DNA of 64,000 nucleotides from Rhypophila decipiens. Its lineage: Eukaryota; Ascomycota; Sordariomycetes; Sordariales; Naviculisporaceae. This document shows, piece after piece, positions 33,571-49,125 of the stretch; the first letter of the stretch is position 1, and each line of letters opens with the position of its first letter. The stretch is taken from positions 1 through 64,000 of the forward strand of contig MU858202.1 of assembly GCA_033297075.1 (NCBI GenBank), read 5' to 3'. The notes under the pieces are model-generated. The model did no database searches. It was not told where the DNA came from and worked only from the letters and a program-made list of their open reading frames with translations. Made by a program: the position numbers and the translations under genes.

Positions 33571-36053
33571 ATGGACGACCGAGAACCGCTCATCCGGCCT
33601 TCACCCGCTCCGCCCCCGGCTCCGGGGCTGGAATCCGATGCACACTCCGGGGCCCCTATACCATCCAGGAAACAGCCCCGAGTTGTGATTGAAGGGGAGA
33701 GCTTCACCGTCCGCGGAGTCCTCGTCGGTCTGTTGGTCGGTCTCGTCATCTGCTTCTCCAACATGTATTTTGGACTGCAGACAGGCTGGGTTAGCACCAT
33801 GACAATGCCGGCCAGTTTGATGGGGTTTGGGTTTTTCAAGACTCTATCTCGCCATCTCAAGTTTCCATTCTCCCCGGTAGAGAATGTTCTGGTCCAGACG
33901 GTAGCCGGAAGTATGGCTATCATGCCCCTGGGCTGTGGCTTTGTTGGGGTGGTGAGTCGTTATTCGCTACATTTCTGAAGTCTTGGTGTTTTATTGACAT
34001 TGTTCATGCAGCTCCCGGCCATGAATTATTTACTGAGGCCCGAAGAACAAGGTCCCATAGACCTCAGTTTGTGGAAACTCGTTATCTGGTCTTTGGGCCT
34101 TTGTTATTTCGGCGTCGTATTTGCCGTTCCTCTGTAAGTAACATGTTCATAAGTATGGTTGCAACTTTAGCTCTCATCTCATCGCATTCACCTATCGCAG
34201 GCGTCGTCAGGTCATCATCAGGGAACAACTGAAATTCCCCAGTGGCTTCAGCACCGCAGTCTTGATCAGCGTGCTCCACGGAAAAACTCGCAAGTCCACC
34301 AGTGACGGCAAAGATGGCCAGATCGCAGCAGGTTTCGCAAGTCTAGTCCCGTCCGACGACGAGCTTCAGGCGAACACGAGCGACGCGGATGGGAGGCAGC
34401 AGGAGGAATTGGATCATGCTTCTGATTGGCGTAAGAATGTACAGGTGCTCTTGTTGTGCTTCTTCGTCTCTGGCATCTTTACGTTTGCCACGTACTTCTT
34501 CCCGATCATAAGGAATATTCCCATCTTTGGCACCGTAGCAGCGAGCACCTGGCTGTGGACACTGAATCCCAGCTTGGCATATGTCGGCCAGGGTATAATC
34601 ATGGGGCCTGCTACGACGATACATATGCTACTAGGTGCTGTGGTCGGATGGGGTATCCTTTCGCCTCTGGCGAAGTATAAGGGTTGGGCCCCAGGGTCAG
34701 TTGATGACTGGGAGCATGGGAGCAAGGGATGGATCGTGTGGGTTTCGCTCGCCATCATGCTGGCAGACGCAATTGTGAGCTTGGGATATTTGGCCTCTCG
34801 ATCAGCTCTCCGGTATTTTCCCGAGTTCGAGGGCCTTCTTGGGCTCAAATCTTTACCCAACAAACTGAGATCCGTTCTCACCCGTCGAGACACGACCGGG
34901 TATACCTCCGTCTCCAGAGAGGATGACACAGATGCGCAGCCCTCCAGACCTCAAGAACCGGAGATCGCAGCTCTCGACAGCGACGAGATAGAATCCTCAA
35001 AAGACGAATCCGAAGACCAAGACGACGCACCGGCGAATCAACAAATCCCCGACCGCGTCGTGGCCATTGGTCTAGTCCTCTCCATCATCTTCTGCGTCAT
35101 CTGCATCCACATCGTCTTTGGCGATCTGGTGCCCCTCTACGCAACCATCACCGCGGTGTTCATGGCCCTCGTCCTGAGCATCATGGGCGTTCGCGCTCTA
35201 GGCGAGACAGACCTCAACCCGGTATCAGGCATCAGCAAACTCGCGCAGTTATTCTTCGCCCTGATTATACCCCAGTCCAACAAATCCAGCGTGCTGATCA
35301 ACCTAGTCGCAGGGGCTGTCTCAGAAGCCGGCGCCCTCCAGGCGGGTGATCTGATGCAGGATTTGAAGACGGGGCATTTACTTGGTGCTGCTCCGAGTGC
35401 CCAGTTCTGGGGACAGGTCATCGGAGCGACGGTCGGAGCTGTGGTGAGCGCGTTTATATATAAATTGTACACGGCTGTTTATACTGTTCCTGGGGACTTG
35501 TTCCAGGTGCCGACGGGGTATGTCTGGATTTTTACCGCCCGGTTGGTTACGGGTGAGGGATTACCGCCTTTGGCTAGGGAGTGGGCCATGGGGTTTGCGA
35601 CATTGTTTGCAATTACTACGGTGGTCAGGATCTATTTTGGGGGCGATAAGAGGCTGCAGGCGATGATACCCGGGGGCATTGCGGTTGCTGTTGGTGAGTA
35701 TTCTGTTGACCTACCTTCTATCCTTTGCTTTTTGAAGCTGACTATCTTCGTGACACAGGCATGTATAATGTCCCCTCGTTCACCTTGGCAAGAACGATAG
35801 GCGGCTTGTTGAGCTGGTGGTGGGTGACTTATAAAGGGTGGCGCGATACACCCTTAATCGTGCTCGCATCGGTATGTCCAAGTTCAGTCCTCGCAAACAA
35901 CACTTTGAACTATAACATGGGAAGCAGAACATCAGTTAGCTAACCACGCGGTGGGCTTCTTGCCTATTACGCTCACAGGGTTTCATTCTTGGAGAAGGAT
36001 TTTTGAGTATCGTCAACTTGATCATGCAGAGCGTTGGTGTACCTCATCTCTGA
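33571..36053 (+). CDS. OPT-superfamily oligopeptide/metal-chelate transporter
   Basis: Five exons (33571-33951, 34012-34133, 34201-35693, 35759-35871, 35979-36053) encode 727 residues. OPT transporters move small peptides or metal-chelate conjugates across the plasma or vacuolar membrane; this sequence resembles the fungal YGL114W-like branch. After a Pro-rich cytosolic N-terminus come many membrane segments, among them VRGVLVGLLVGLVICFSNMY and FGLQTGWVSTMTMPASLMGF (a family hallmark), VENVLVQTVAGSMAIMPLG and LRRQVIIREQLKFPSGFSTA. A long hydrophilic loop (about residues 395-440, SRPQEPEIAALDSDEIESSK) precedes the second half, which has NPVSGISKLAQLFFALIIPQ. The last exon encodes GFILGEGFLSIVNLIMQSVG and the end VPHL; without it the reading frame would stop early in intron 4. 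A T23 tract follows the stop by 25 bases. Confidence 0.93.
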
Positions 36054-36568
36054 GCCTTAGTTTTCATTGGAGACAGGGTTTTTTTTTTTTTTTTTTTTTT
36101 TGGATAAGTGCAGAATGTTACCAGCGTAGAAACAGAGAGACTAGACATTTAATGTGATAATTATACAGTTATTTATTAGACAGCGTAGTACACAAGGTAG
36201 TAGCTACATCTATTCTCCCCAGCATGGTTGCTGTTTTCTTTGCACATAATTCTGGATCTGGGTTAGCAACATCTTGGAAGAATATGACTGGGACGGCACA
36301 GTACCTCTGGATTTATCAATTGGGCTACATACTGATGCCCCTTGGCTGGTTGTTCTGCCATGCATGACATCCAGTCAGTGCATGACAGGTCGTGTCGTTG
36401 ATAAGCAGCGCAATCCGCCGCGATCAACCCAGCTCAAGCAGGTCGACGGCAAGCCAACCAGCGGCGGGTATCAAAACCATACCGGTAAAATACTTTTGCT
36501 GGGCCCAAAATCGAACCCACCCCAGCTCAATCATAGATATCCCATACAAGATACATTCATCACGGATA
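36054..36568. other. convergent 3' region with T23 tract
   Basis: The 515-bp region contains an uninterrupted T run (36079-36101) in the presumed 3' UTR of the transporter, and the 3' UTR of PRP3. A tRNA-like TCGAACCC word near 36512 does not fold as a T arm with acceptor. No gene was seen. Confidence 0.5.
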
Positions 36569-38053
36569 TCAAGTCATAGTCTTGGCCTGCGTCCAGAAGT
36601 TATCCATCTTCCTCAAAGCCAGAAACTCCCTGGCCTCTTCGTCCGTTTCGAGCACCTTAGAGCCCCACTTCCTAAACGTCTGGGCCTTGACCTCGCCCTC
36701 AAAGACGAGCACGCACTTGTTGGCAGACAAGTCCTTCAGGTTCCCCTCGTCATCTTCACCCCTGAGCCACTCTCGCCCACCGGTGTCCTTCTCGCGAGCA
36801 GGCAACGACTCGGTCCAATTAATCCTCCTAAGCATCAGCTTCTTGTAGTTGTTGATGCTGTGCTCGCCGCCCTCGACAATCACGAGATTGAACTTCGGGT
36901 TCATGATACACACACCGTTGAGCCCGTTCTGGGTGGCGTTCATGCTGATCTTGTACCTGTGCTGTCCGTTGGCCAGTGAATTGATCTTGAACACGAGAAT
37001 GTGAATACCCTTGGAGGCGTCCTTGGCCTGGTTCTGGGCGAGCTTCTCGTGCCGTTCCTCCTTGGTCAGTTTGCGCTCCTCGTTCGCCTGCATGTGCTTG
37101 TCGAAACGCTCGGCGATCTCACGGTTCACGCGCGCCTCGACTGCCGTGGGGTCTTTGACTGCCTCTTCGCCAAGGACGCGCATCATGTTGGATTTCTTGA
37201 CCTTGGTTGGATCTGCCGGCAAGAGGCCCAGTCGTTGCTTAGCCTGCTTCTCCTTCAGGTTCTCCATGCGCCGTTGCCTGCGCAGCTTGTCCTGCTCCTT
37301 GGGCGTCAGGTACATGGGTTTCGGCTCTGGCGCTAGTTTGTCCTGTGGCGGCTCGATAGCGACGGGATGTTGGACGTAGATCGTGACGATGCTGTCGGGT
37401 GTTGTGATTTTGAGTGACTCCGGGACATTGCTATAGTCTTTGCCATCCACAAGAGCCTCGTCCCACCACTCAATGTCTGGAGGCGCATCAACGGCCCATG
37501 CCTTCTCCACATCGCGATCCTCGTCCGCGCCGGCTTTCCGAGCCTGGTCCGCGATCCTCTTTTTCATGGCCTCGAGGGCCGCCTGTCTCCGCAAGGCATT
37601 GGCCATCTGGATGTATTTGCCTTTTTGGTTGAAGATGAGCTGTTTGGAAGGCCGCGCCTTCCCCGCCGCTCCATGGCTTGATTCTAGGTATGGGTTCACT
37701 CGAGTGCCATCCGGGCCGGTAGCAGTCGAGAAGCCGGCGGGCTTCTTTTTGAATGATGATGCGAAGGCATCGGATCGGCGAGTTGCAGCGGAACCAGTGG
37801 ACGTCTCGCCCATTCTGCCGCTCGGGCTGTTGAGGTCGGCGAGCGCAGGATGTACGGGGACGTTCAGGCCACCTTTGGCTTTTGGAGTTCCCACCGCAGC
37901 AGCGACACGGTCTTTGAGCGCGGCCAGGCGATCGGCTGCGGACTTGAGTTTCTGAATTTTGGAGCTTGAGTCGTGATGGGGACCGAGCACGCCGTGATCG
38001 ACGGGTCGATCCATGCTAGATGCTCGATTCTCTCTCGGGTTTGTTGGCGACAT
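36569..38053 (-). CDS. PRP3: Prp3, U4/U6 snRNP-associated splicing factor
   Basis: Single exon, 494 residues. The frame continues upstream of 38053 only through non-ATG codons, so the start is the ATG of MSPTNPRENRASS. Prp3 binds U4/U6 snRNA with Prp4 and is needed to assemble the tri-snRNP. The N-terminus is disordered and basic (SAADRLAALKDRVAAAVG, KKKPAGFSTATGPDGTRVNP). The conserved PRP3 core includes FNQKGKYIQMANALRRQAAL, PPDIEWWDEALVDGKDYSN, TIYVQHPVAIEPP, YLTPKEQDKLRRQRRMENLK and QRLGLLPADPTKVKKSNMMR. The C-terminal RNA-binding domain (former DUF1115) carries INSLANGQHRYKISMNATQN, GVCIMNPKFNLVIVEGG and RRINWTESLP, and ends LRKMDNFWTQAKTMT. Confidence 0.95.
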   Translation of the reverse strand: MSPTNPRENRASSMDRPVDHGVLGPHHDSSSKIQKLKSAADRLAALKDRVAAAVGTPKAKGGLNVPVHPALADLNSPSGRMGETSTGSAATRRSDAFASSFKKKPAGFSTATGPDGTRVNPYLESSHGAAGKARPSKQLIFNQKGKYIQMANALRRQAALEAMKKRIADQARKAGADEDRDVEKAWAVDAPPDIEWWDEALVDGKDYSNVPESLKITTPDSIVTIYVQHPVAIEPPQDKLAPEPKPMYLTPKEQDKLRRQRRMENLKEKQAKQRLGLLPADPTKVKKSNMMRVLGEEAVKDPTAVEARVNREIAERFDKHMQANEERKLTKEERHEKLAQNQAKDASKGIHILVFKINSLANGQHRYKISMNATQNGLNGVCIMNPKFNLVIVEGGEHSINNYKKLMLRRINWTESLPAREKDTGGREWLRGEDDEGNLKDLSANKCVLVFEGEVKAQTFRKWGSKVLETDEEAREFLALRKMDNFWTQAKTMT

Positions 38054-39012
38054 CTTGGAAAGCGTAATCGAAATTGTATCTCGAGGAAGGTGTGGGCGAT
38101 TTTGCGGCCGCTGAAGGAAGATGGAGGATGGTGCCCGAGTGCTTGGACTGAGGACACGCGATTGCAAGAAGCCAAAGGGTATAGAACTTAAATACTTTTT
38201 TTTGCTCTGGTTTCTTCGACAGGATCAGATTTAAGTTTAGGTCCTGGCCGTATGACAACTTTGTCTTTTGTTTTCTTGAACCGACGACTCTGCAGTGGTA
38301 TTAGTACAAGTACCCTGTATGGATAAAACCTCGCCACTGGTCCAAACAAAGCTTAAGGCAGCGCTGCGGCTGTACCCGTAGCTGATGCGATTGATAAGAT
38401 AAGAGCTGAGTTTTGAGGGCTGCATAACCGACGAGGGTGCTGTGGAACATGTGCTTGGCCTGCTGATGCCAGGACTTCGGGAATACCGTATTGTATCAAT
38501 ATGTATTGAGTGACCTCGTACGGATATGGGATCTCTCACAATCCTTATTATCGAACGAACAGTTAACCTTGAAGGAGACAAGCATCTTGACAACATACTA
38601 GGATCGATTATTACCAGATCAGCCTAATGGATGCAGCTTGCACAGGGAACTTGGGGAGGCACGGTTACGTTCACTCTGACTGCGGAGGACAATCTCGCTG
38701 ACACTGACACCCACTCTGATCTGTTGGTGGCTTGGTGACTGTTCGATCCAACTGCCGGAGTTGAATCTTATTGAGAAGGAAAGTGGTTATCTTGGAGGTG
38801 CAGAAGGTTTGGACTTTTCAAGCCGTGCACCCGTTTACATGTGTAACGGGTAACGGGATAGTGGGGTGCGAGAAAGCTGCCCCACACCTAGTCTCAATCT
38901 GCCACCAAAGACCGCCAAAAAAAAAATATTATCGTTCTCGCCCAAAGTTCGAGATCCAATTCTCCAGACGATAGAATTGCTGCGAGGTCCCTCTGCTCAC
39001 CACGACGCGACC
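38054..39012. other. divergent promoter PRP3-RPA190
   Basis: The 959-bp region lies between two divergently transcribed genes. It includes an A run at 38919-38928. No frame with a recognisable product is present, and no motif is specific enough to name. Confidence 0.45.
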
Positions 39013-42000
39013 ATGAATATATCCCAGCCAATAACCTCTGCGCTCGAGAGCGTCGAGTTCACGCACTTCACCGACGAGGAGATCCACAAACTTTCAGTCA
39101 AGAAAATCGTATCCCAGGATACCTTTGACAAAAAACTAAACCCACTTCCGGGCGGTCTTTACGATCCGGCACTTGGTTCGTGGGGTAATGGCTTGTAAGA
39201 GAATCAATTCTCTCCGTATCTATACATATGGCCGCGACCCTGGCTGACTGAACTCGTCCGCAGTTGTACGACATGCCACCAAACACAATGCCCCGGCCAT
39301 CCGGGCCACATAGACCTCCCGGTGCCCGTCTACCACCCCGTCTTCATGGACCAAGCATACCGACTTCTTCGATCGCTATGCGTGTATTGCCACAAGTTCC
39401 GCGTTTCGCGCCGAGATATTCATCGATACAGCTGCATGCTCCGCCTTCTTCAGGTCGGATTACTTAACGAAGCACAGATGGTCGACGCGATCGGCGAGAG
39501 CGAGCTCGGCCAGGAACTTGACCAGTTCAAATTGGCCAGCGTGCCCTCGGGAGAGTTCAACGAGGCGGAAGAAGATGGGAGCTCAGAGGATTTGACTGTC
39601 CGGGCCAGAGAGGCGTACGTACGTCGGACTCTGAAGGACCACCACAAGCGTTTCAAGATGGAGGAGATTAAACATGGCAAGCACGAAGGTGCGGCAGACA
39701 TGAGGAGATTTTTGATCAAGGATTTCCTTGCTCTTATTGCCAAGGACAAGAAATGCAAGAACTGTGGCGGTGTATCCCCCGCTTACAAAAAGGAAAAGTA
39801 CGTCAAGATCTACGAGCGGGATTTGACTCAGAAGGAAAAGGATACCATGCAAGCGATGGAGAAAAAACGGCCCGACGCTTTAAAACTGGCTCAGGGGTCA
39901 ACCTCAGACGAAGACGAGGGCTTTTCCGACGTTGAATCCTCCGCCGGCGAATCCGAGGGTGAAGGCGAAGAGCTTGACGAGAACGGCGATGTGGTCATGG
40001 CGGAACCGAAACCAGAACAGGAACCGAAACCTAAAGCGAGGTCTTACGGCCCCCCTCCCCCCGAGGGCCATCGATTGCTCAGCACCGTGGAGGTCAAGGC
40101 GCGTTTAGAGCTGCTTTTCAGAGAAGAGCAGCAGATACTGTCCTTGCTCTACAACGCGAGACCCCCTACCAAGAAGTCCAAGCCGGTCACACCCCAGATG
40201 TTTTTTATCCAAACACTGCTGGTCCCTCCCAACAGATATCGGCCAGAGGTAAGAATACAGCCTTTTCTGTGGACTGTGTGCGCCTGCTAACTGCTCATGT
40301 ATCATTAGGCCAGGATGCAAAACTCGGTCAACGAAGCTCAACAAAACACTCTCTACAGAAATATCCTCAAGGCAATGGCGCGGTTTGTGGATATATCGAA
40401 AAAGATGTCCGATCCGGTCAAGAAGTCGGGCCGCAAGGGGAAAAAGGTGCAGGGAGAGCAGGATATGGAGCCCTTGATTCAAGCCTGGACAACTCTGCAG
40501 GACACTGTCAACTCTCTCATTGACCGCGACAAGAATCCAGTTAGACTCGCAGCCGGGAAGCTGCACGAGGAGGGTATCAAACAAAAGCTCGAGAAGAAGG
40601 AAGGGTTGTTCAGAAAGAATATGATGGGAAAGCGCGTCAACTTCGCCGCCAGAAGTGTTATCTCACCCGACCCGAATATCGAAAGCAACGAGATCGGTGT
40701 TCCTCCGGTTTTTGCCAGGACGCTGACCTATCCCGAACCGGTAACAAACCACAACTTCAAGGATCTCCAGCAGGCTGTCATCAACGGCGCCGACAAGTGG
40801 CCAGGCGCTGTTATGATTGAGAACGAGTACGGCCAGCTGATGAATCTGAAAAGAAAGTCGCTGGAGGATCGTGTAGCCATCGCGAACCAGCTTCTCGCCC
40901 CGTCTTCGACCAGTTTCAAGGGAGTTCGAGGCAAAAAGGTTCATCGGCATCTCACCAACGGCGACGTTGTCATTATGAACCGCCAGCCGACTCTCCACAA
41001 GCCCTCGATGATGTGTCACCGTGTAAAGGTGTTGCCAGGAGAAAAGACGATCCGTATGCACTACGCCAACTGCAACACATACAATGCCGATTTTGACGGT
41101 GACGAAATGAACATGCATTTCCCCCAGAACGAGATTGCCCGCGCCGAGGCTCTCCAAATAGCCGACACTGATCATCAATACATCTCTGGCACGGCCGGAG
41201 ATCCTCTGCGTGGTCTGATTCAGGACCATCTTTCAGTTTCAGTGGCCCTCTGCGGGAAAGATACCTTCTTTGATCGCGGCGCCTACTATCAGCTCATCTA
41301 TGCAGCCCTCCGACCGGAACATGGGCAGATTATGGGTGACCGCATAGAACTTGTTACCCCTGCGGTTCTGAAGCCAGTTGCTCGATGGACGGGCAAGCAA
41401 GTCATCACCACCATTCTGAAAAACATTAGACCTCGTGACTGCGGCGATCTCTGGATGAATGGCTCCTCCAAGGTCCCTGCCCGCCGGTGGGGTCCAGCTG
41501 GCTCTGAGGAAGACCAAGTCATGTTCCGTGACGGTGAGTTCGTCTGCGGCATTCTCGACAAGGCGCAGCTGGGTTCCGCCGGCGGGGGTCTCATCCACGC
41601 AGTTCACGAGGTCTATGGCCCTTCGAGTGCTGGCAAGCTGCTCAGCAGTGTGGGCCGTCTCCTGACTCGCTACCTCGCCATGATCGCTTTTACTTGCGGC
41701 ATGGATGATCTTCGCATGACCCCCGAGGGCGAAGCAACCCGGCAAGCCAAGCTCGAAGCCGCCTCAACCATCGGTCTTCAGGTAGCATCCAAGTTCGTTT
41801 CCATGGAGGACCAGAAACCGACAAAGAGCGATCCGCTATTGCTCGAGCGGTTGGAAGACGTGTTGAGGGACGATACGCAGCAGGAGAAGCTGGATCTCAT
41901 GATGAATGCGCAGTGCGGCGTGCTCTCTAGTGAGATCACAAAGAGCTGTCTCCCCGACGGCCTCGAGAAGCCGTTCCCGTGGAATCACATGCAGTCTATG

Positions 42001-44330
42001 ACAACTTCGGGAGCCAAGGGCAGTCCTGTCAACGCCAACCTCATTTCCTGCAACTTGGGACAACAGGTTCTGGAAGGTCGCCGAGTTCCCATCATGGTCA
42101 GCGGCAAGACCCTTCCAAGCTATAAGCCGTTTGAGACAGACGTGAGAGCAGGTGGTTACATCTGCAGCCGTTTCTTGACTGGTATCCGGCCGCAGGAGTA
42201 CTACTTCCATCACATGGCGGGTCGTGAAGGTCTAATCGACACAGCCGTCAAGACAGCCCGTTCCGGCTATCTGCAGAGATGTTTGGTCAAGGGTATGGAA
42301 GGTCTCAGGGTTGCCTATGACACTTCTGTCAGAGACTCGGACGGTTCTGTCATTCAGTTCCTGTTCGGAGAGGACGGTCTCGACATTGCCAAGCAGAGAT
42401 ATCTGAATAACTTTGAATTTGTCCTGCGTAACCTCGACTCCGAACTGACGCAAATCGGCTATCACGATGATATCGACAAACTGTTCGAACTCAAGGACGA
42501 CACCATTAAGCGCATGAAGAGTGCTATCAAGTCCAAGGGCCGCCTGACAGGTGTCCAGGACCCCGTCCAGTCTGCGCTAGACCCTTCAAGATTCGGATTC
42601 GCCACGTCAGAGAAGTTCTTTGAGAGCATGACCAAGTATATCAAGTCCAACGAGCACGGTCTGATCAGGGAGAAGAAGGAGAAGGACTCAGACAAGCATA
42701 AAGGCCAAACTGCGCGCAAGACTGCCGAGAAGATCATGGCGCTCAAGTATATTCGCTCGCTGGTTGAGCCTGGCGAGGCCGTTGGGATTGTCGCAGCTCA
42801 GTCTGTTGGTGAACCATCGACGCAAATGACGCTGAATACTTTCCATTTGGCTGGTCACTCGGCCAAGAACGTCACACTCGGTATTCCACGCCTGCGTGAA
42901 ATTTTGATGACGGCTAGTGCCAAAATTTCTACACCAGCCATGACACTCTATCCCCATGAAGAGCTTTCAGAAATGGATTGCGAGCGATTCGCCAAGGCGA
43001 TCAGCGTGCTCCCTCTCTCCCATGTCACCATGAGCGCCACCGTGAGGGAGCAACTCGGCCCAGGGAAGAGCTTCGCATTGGCCAAAATCTACACTGTCAA
43101 GCTGAAGTTCTTCGACCGGAAGAAGTATACCGAAGAGTATGCGATTGAGAAGTCGGATGTGCTTGATACGGTGGAGAACAAATTTGCGCCACTGCTCTGC
43201 GCATTCATCAAGAGAGAACTCAAAAAGAGGCTGAAGGGTGGCACGGCAGCCACTCCTGAGATTGGCGTCAGGGTTGGTTCGGTAGAAATGGCAAGACCAA
43301 ACGCAGAGTCGGCGGCCGCTGAAGATGACGATGACGATGACGACGACGACGACGACGAGGATGCCACCAAGTCCAAGAAAGCAGAGCTAGTGTCATATGG
43401 CCCTAACGACGACGCCGACAATGCGATCCAGAAGGAGATGGACAAAATGGTCGACACTGAGGAGGAGGGCGATGAGATCCTTGAGTTTGAGAACAGAGAT
43501 GATGTCGGCAGCCCAGAGCCCGAGGAGTCCCAGAGCGCGGATAATAGAGCTATCGGCAAGGCACGCAGAACCAAGGTTGTCGACAAGAACGATTACATAA
43601 CCGACTTCAAGTGTGACGAGGATGACGGGCAGTGGGCCCGGCTTGTACTCGAATTCGATCCTACCAAGCCTAAGCTGATTATACTCAACCTTGTCCAAGA
43701 AGCGGTCAGAAAGGCGCTCATTCAGCAGATCTCAGGACTCGGATCAGCCATGTACGTGGCAGAGAAGTCCAAGGATGCAAAGACGGGCAAGGAGACCGTG
43801 ACCAACGTGGTCCACACTGAAGGCGCCAACCTGCGGGCGATGCAGCAATACGTCGATTTTATCAACCCTAACACTGTTGAGACCAACGACATCGCCCAAG
43901 TCCTCCAGGTGTACGGCGTGGAGGCCTGCCGAAACAATATCACCAAGGAGCTCAGTAATGTTTTCAGCGGTCACGGTATCGCGGTCGACCTCCGCCATCT
44001 GAACCTGATTGCCGACTACATGACGAGGAATGGCGGCTTCACCCCTTTCAACCGCATCGGTCTTACGGGCAACGTCAGCCCCTTCACCAAGATGAGTTAT
44101 GGTATGTCACTCCCTGTTTATTTCTCATTTCCATTCACCCAGGTAACATGTTCTTTGCTTTAGAAACTACCGTTGGCTTCCTCAAGGATGCCGTCCTCGA
44201 TGGCGATTGGGATCCTTTGGCGACACCATCCAGTAGGTTGGTCGTGGGCAAGCTAGGCGGCACAGGTACGGGTTCGTTTGACGTGTTAACAAATGTGCCC
44301 ACGGCACTGGCGCCCGTGCATGTGTATTAG
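39013..44330 (+). CDS. RPA190: RNA polymerase I largest subunit (Rpa190)
   Basis: Exons 39013-39194, 39264-40248, 40309-44101 and 44164-44330 encode 1708 residues (yeast Rpa190 is 1664). This subunit forms half of the active centre of Pol I, which transcribes rDNA in the nucleolus. The N-terminus SQPITSALESVEFTHFTDEE is typical. Intron 1 splits the clamp zinc motif, which reads C62-x2-C65-x4-C70-x2-H73 after splicing; CVYC and CKNC pairs follow. The catalytic loop YNADFDGDEMNMHFPQNEIA holds the magnesium-binding Asp650, Asp652 and Asp654. Later landmarks are the bridge/trigger region with GREGLIDTAVKTARSGYLQR and VGIVAAQSVGEPSTQMTLNT. A Pol I-specific acidic insert (EDDDDDDDDDDDDED type, 43321-43365) sits in the jaw region. 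The last exon ends SFDVLTNVPTALAPVHVY. Confidence 0.97.
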
Positions 44331-46394
44331 GGATAGTACATGTAAAGAGGCATGTTTTAATGCGCAAAGAGGCGTATTACTCAAATCAAATGGGAAAATT
44401 GATACTGGCAAGGAGGTCGCATATTTGAGAAGGCAGGGAGTCATGCTGGTTGGGTATGCAAGGAGGCCAGCTGAATAAAGTAAGCAGGCGTGTTGGAGTA
44501 GCCAAAGAGGCAATATTCCCCAGGTAGATGTTAGCTACGGTAATACAAGCCTTATATGAGTAGCTTGCTGGAGCAATGTTTTCTCGTTGATGGGCACCCA
44601 TTTCCTGTAACCCGAAGTGATTAGTTTGCTCTGGCTCGAGATGCCTGAGTGTTACTATAAGCCGAGCTTATGAAGGAATACCTATTGCCAAAATACCCCG
44701 AAATGTTCGGATCTCAAGTTTCACTTTCTTCATTACTGTGCTTGTGCATCTCGTCATTTTGCCGGTGTGTTTTCTCTTTGTTCCTTCGTTGCTTTGTCTT
44801 TTCCCCTTTCTTTCTCATGGAAAGACACTTCTCTCTCAGTATGAGTTACATGAACCAGTATTGCATTGTGAAGATGGTCACCTGATGGGGCTGACATGGT
44901 CTTTGGTATTCATTTTCGCAACTGGGGTTTAAACGTACAATCTATCTGGATCCCTCCGCACATGTATTTAAATTTCCAGTGTTTCGTTCCAGAGATGAAT
45001 GAGGAAAGCGGACAGTATCATCATTTAGTTGTTCCTGATCTTCACATAGAGGAGAGCAATAGAAAACGCGAGAGATTTGTAACAACATGCTGTTGCAAAT
45101 TATTCCGCAAGTCCTTCACTGAGATGAGCTCAGATGTCTATGCCGCCAACCAGCTCACCGCCACATTTCAGATATCAACGGGACTCGCATATCTATACCA
45201 ACCGAGAATCACATTATTTAGTACCTGAGTAAAATACAAGTTTCATCAAACCTTTATTCGCTCAGTGTTAACATTTACATACATGTGCCCTCACTCTTCT
45301 TAGTCATCGCCAACATGACTCCATCGCCATCAAGCCACATGACGGGACTTACTTATCTGACCTCCCTTCTTCACCATGTCTCTCTCCCTCCTTAATTACC
45401 CACCAACCGCAAAGTCGGACAAGACGTACGGATAGACTTTAGGCAACCAAGCAAACAAAGAGATCAAAGCATGAAAGTTAAAAGGTCACCCCAAGCCAAG
45501 CAATATAAAGGGTGGAAAAGGTGAGATTAGTTAATGTGGCAGAAAGTATATCGATAGACATGAGAAACCCCAAGACAAAATAAAAAAGACAACAGAAACA
45601 CGTATAAAGCATAACACAGAACATTGACCATATACACAAGTCAACGACAAGATTTCCTCGTAGACGTTTCACGCCATAGAACATCAACCTGGAAGAGAAG
45701 CCGAACAGAAACAGGATCCAAGAGAGGAACAGAGGCGGTAAACCCAAAGATAAGCAGACAGATGACACAATATCAAACGTATCAGAACCAGAAAGTTTCC
45801 AGTTCAAAGAACCAGACAAGCAAGCAACCAGTGCAAGAAAAGACAAGTCAAAGTAAAAGTAAAAGATATCATCATCATGTCAAGTCGCGTGTGTCGCGCT
45901 CACCGTGTTCATTAATATCCACCAGCCCCCACTGACGCACAGCAATGTGCCTTTGCACCCTTTGGTGGATGATGCATCAACTCCACCACAAACGGACCAG
46001 CCCCCTCCATGATCCATGCATTGTTTATCGACAAGCACGCGCGACGCGTCAAGAAACAGACAAGAGTACACGCGGTCTGAAAACACCAGCGGGCAACATC
46101 ATTCATCATGGCAGAGGTCACAAGAGCAAGAAGAGTCCAAAAGATGTGATCATGAAATCAGCGTTTGTTTGGTATTAGCAGCTTTCCCCTTCGCTGCATT
46201 GTAATGTACAAGCCACCGATATAGAAAAGTCATCGCAAAGTTAAACGCCGATTGATACCCCCAATGTGTGCCGTGATTGATCCCATCATCAATTCAACAA
46301 GCTTGTCCCATGTAAGAAAAAGTCATGACCGCCCATTAAAAGAAACCCCCCAAATTTGAAAACCCAGCAGAAAAGAACACAAGGGTATTTTCGC
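44331..46394. other. convergent 3' region RPA190-histone H3
   Basis: A 2.06-kb region without a supported gene. From about 45,470 to 45,870 the plus strand is strongly A- and purine-rich, which creates a hydrophobic frame of 122 codons on the minus strand. I consider that frame compositional. It may include a long H3 3' UTR. Confidence 0.45.

Positions 46395-49125
<2,731 letters not shown>

Noticed and set aside
36470..36560. tRNA-like TCGAACCC word downstream of the OPT transporter
   Set aside because: No T stem, acceptor pairing or A box could be found on either strand.
45478..45846. 122-codon hydrophobic minus-strand frame resembling a membrane protein
   Set aside because: Hydrophobicity follows from T-rich codons in a purine-skewed segment; no family pattern, no splice context.
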